This document shows, in pieces, positions 63,087-64,000 of a stretch of DNA of 64,000 bases. Position 1 is the stretch's first letter. Each line of letters opens with the position of its first letter. The notes beneath the pieces are model-generated. The model was not told where the DNA came from and did no database searches. It saw nothing but the letters and a program-made list of their open reading frames with translations. Made by a program: the position numbers and the translations under genes. Origin of the DNA: a beta proteobacterium AAP65. GTDB taxonomy: Bacteria; Pseudomonadota; Gammaproteobacteria; Burkholderiales; Burkholderiaceae_C. The stretch spans positions 78,491-142,490 of the forward strand of contig LJHW01000022.1 of the NCBI GenBank assembly GCA_001295865.1. Reading direction: 5' to 3'.

Positions 63087-63979
63087 AGCGCGCCGTTCAC
63101 AGGCTCTGGGTGGGGGGTGCCGCCCTGGTGCTGGTGGCCGTCGTCACCGTGGGCTCCGGTTTGCTGATGGAGCAGCGGCGTCTGGCACGCAGCGTCGAGG
63201 TGCCGGTCCGGCCCCTGGCCTTGTCCACAGCGGCCGACGCCAGAGCGCATGGCCAGTACCTGTACGAATCGCGCGGCTGTGCCGGCTGCCACGGCCTGTC
63301 CGGCGAAGGTCGCCGCTTCGCTGACCAGGGGGGTGTGCTGCTGGCCGGCCCGGACATCACGCCGGGCGGCAGCACCGCCCGCTACACCGAAGCCGACTGG
63401 GTGCGTGCCGTGCGCCATGGCGTGGCGCCGGGTGGGCGTCCGCTGCGGGTGATGCCCAGCCAGGACTACAACCGCCTCAGCGACCCCGACCTGGCGGCGC
63501 TGGTGGTCTACCTGCAGTCGCTGCCCGCGGCGGGTGGCGCACCGGCCGTGCTGCAGTGGCCGCTGCCGGTTCGGCTGCTGTATGGGTTCGGCTTCATCGA
63601 CGATGCCGCGGACCGCATCGACCACACCCAGGCGCCGGAGGCGCCGGTGGCGGCCGCCGTCTCCGTGGACTATGGCCGCTACCTGGCACTGGGCTGCACG
63701 GGCTGCCATGGCGCCCAGCTGCAAGGCGGCCCCATTCCCGGTGGCGCGCCCGACTGGCCGGCAGCACCGGCCTTGCGCACCGAAGCGCGCAAGCCCGTTT
63801 CGGGCGACGCGCCGGTGGTGGCGCGCTACGCCGATCTGGTGGCGTTCCGCTCGATGATGCAGACAGGCCGCCGGCCCGATGGCAGCGCGATCGCCGTGAT
63901 GCCCTTCGATGCATTCGCCCGGTACACCGACGTGGACCTGCAGGCCTTGCACCTTTACCTGCAATCATTGCCACGCTGA
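63083..63979 (+). CDS. Membrane-anchored di-heme cytochrome c
   Basis: 298 residues with an uncleaved N-terminal helix (LWVGGAALVLVAVVTVGSGLL) and two cytochrome c domains: CAGCH (66-70) and CTGCH (205-209). Each has later methionines that can serve as the second heme ligand (RVMPSQDYNRLS and AVMPFDAFARYTD). The two domains resemble the cytochrome subunit of membrane alcohol dehydrogenases and gluconate dehydrogenase. It could accept electrons from the quinohemoprotein dehydrogenase 3.3 kb upstream (inference). It is coupled to the PEP-CTERM gene by ATGA, and the gene ends 21 bases before the window end. Confidence 0.88.
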   Translation: MKRAVHRLWVGGAALVLVAVVTVGSGLLMEQRRLARSVEVPVRPLALSTAADARAHGQYLYESRGCAGCHGLSGEGRRFADQGGVLLAGPDITPGGSTARYTEADWVRAVRHGVAPGGRPLRVMPSQDYNRLSDPDLAALVVYLQSLPAAGGAPAVLQWPLPVRLLYGFGFIDDAADRIDHTQAPEAPVAAAVSVDYGRYLALGCTGCHGAQLQGGPIPGGAPDWPAAPALRTEARKPVSGDAPVVARYADLVAFRSMMQTGRRPDGSAIAVMPFDAFARYTDVDLQALHLYLQSLPR

Positions 63980-64000
63980 TGGCAGCGTGGCTCGCCGGCC

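Overview
The window looks like chromosomal DNA of a high-GC betaproteobacterium of the order Burkholderiales, probably the Rubrivivax/Leptothrix/Roseateles group. The evidence is the strongly GC-ending codon use, four clear PEP-CTERM proteins plus one PEP-CTERM-like protein, and a DUF2796/ABC/DUF3299 cassette. The protein families are typical of that group. Genes are very tightly packed: the longest gene-free gap is about 290 bases (62170-62459), and many genes overlap by the 4-base ATGA. I saw no tRNA, rRNA, CRISPR array, insertion sequence or phage gene.

Region by region. 1-4.0 kb: the end of a glycosyltransferase/HAD phosphatase fusion, a sodium:solute symporter and a Gfo/Idh/MocA oxidoreductase, all rightward. 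4.1-7.6 kb: a large secreted nuclease and a PEP-CTERM protein, leftward, each followed by a hairpin terminator. 7.7-9.8 kb: a Ser/Thr kinase and a 5'-nucleotidase. 9.8-13.1 kb: a ZrgA-like periplasmic protein, ABC ATPase, FtsX-type permease and DUF3299 protein, probably a metal-related export or uptake unit. 13.1-19.7 kb: an AI-2E-type permease, the translationally coupled tal-pgi-HAD sugar phosphate operon, a long Pro/Ala-rich TonB-like protein and a TRIC-family channel. 19.7-26.7 kb: another Gfo/Idh/MocA enzyme, a PEP-CTERM gene broken by an in-frame amber codon, glycerate 2-kinase with a cupin, a methyltransferase, diacylglycerol kinase, a YecA-like protein and a PEP-CTERM protein.

26.7-52.7 kb is the main find: a pectin and galacturonate utilisation locus. 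Secreted enzymes (CE8-PL1, PL1-CE8 and CE12-lyase fusions) would de-esterify and cut pectin. A TonB-dependent receptor and a TogMNAB-like ABC transporter would import the oligomers. Oligogalacturonate lyase, KdgF and KduD would carry unsaturated galacturonate towards 2-keto-3-deoxygluconate (KDG), which KdgK phosphorylates. Saturated galacturonate would go through uronate dehydrogenase and galactarate dehydratase (GarD). An HpcH/HpaI aldolase in the same locus, and glycerate 2-kinase 4-5 kb away, could finish that oxidative branch. A KdgR repressor is encoded inside the locus. Two palindromes (37413-37431 and 50248-50260) sit in the two divergent promoter regions and resemble the enterobacterial KdgR box. 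KduI, KDPG aldolase and tartronate semialdehyde reductase are not in the window.

52.7-64 kb: a DTW-domain tRNA enzyme, an AhpD-like protein, a second TonB-dependent receptor, an AcoR-like regulator that lacks the AAA+ domain, a divergently transcribed quinohemoprotein alcohol dehydrogenase, a large lipoprotein, and a PEP-CTERM protein coupled to a di-heme cytochrome c.
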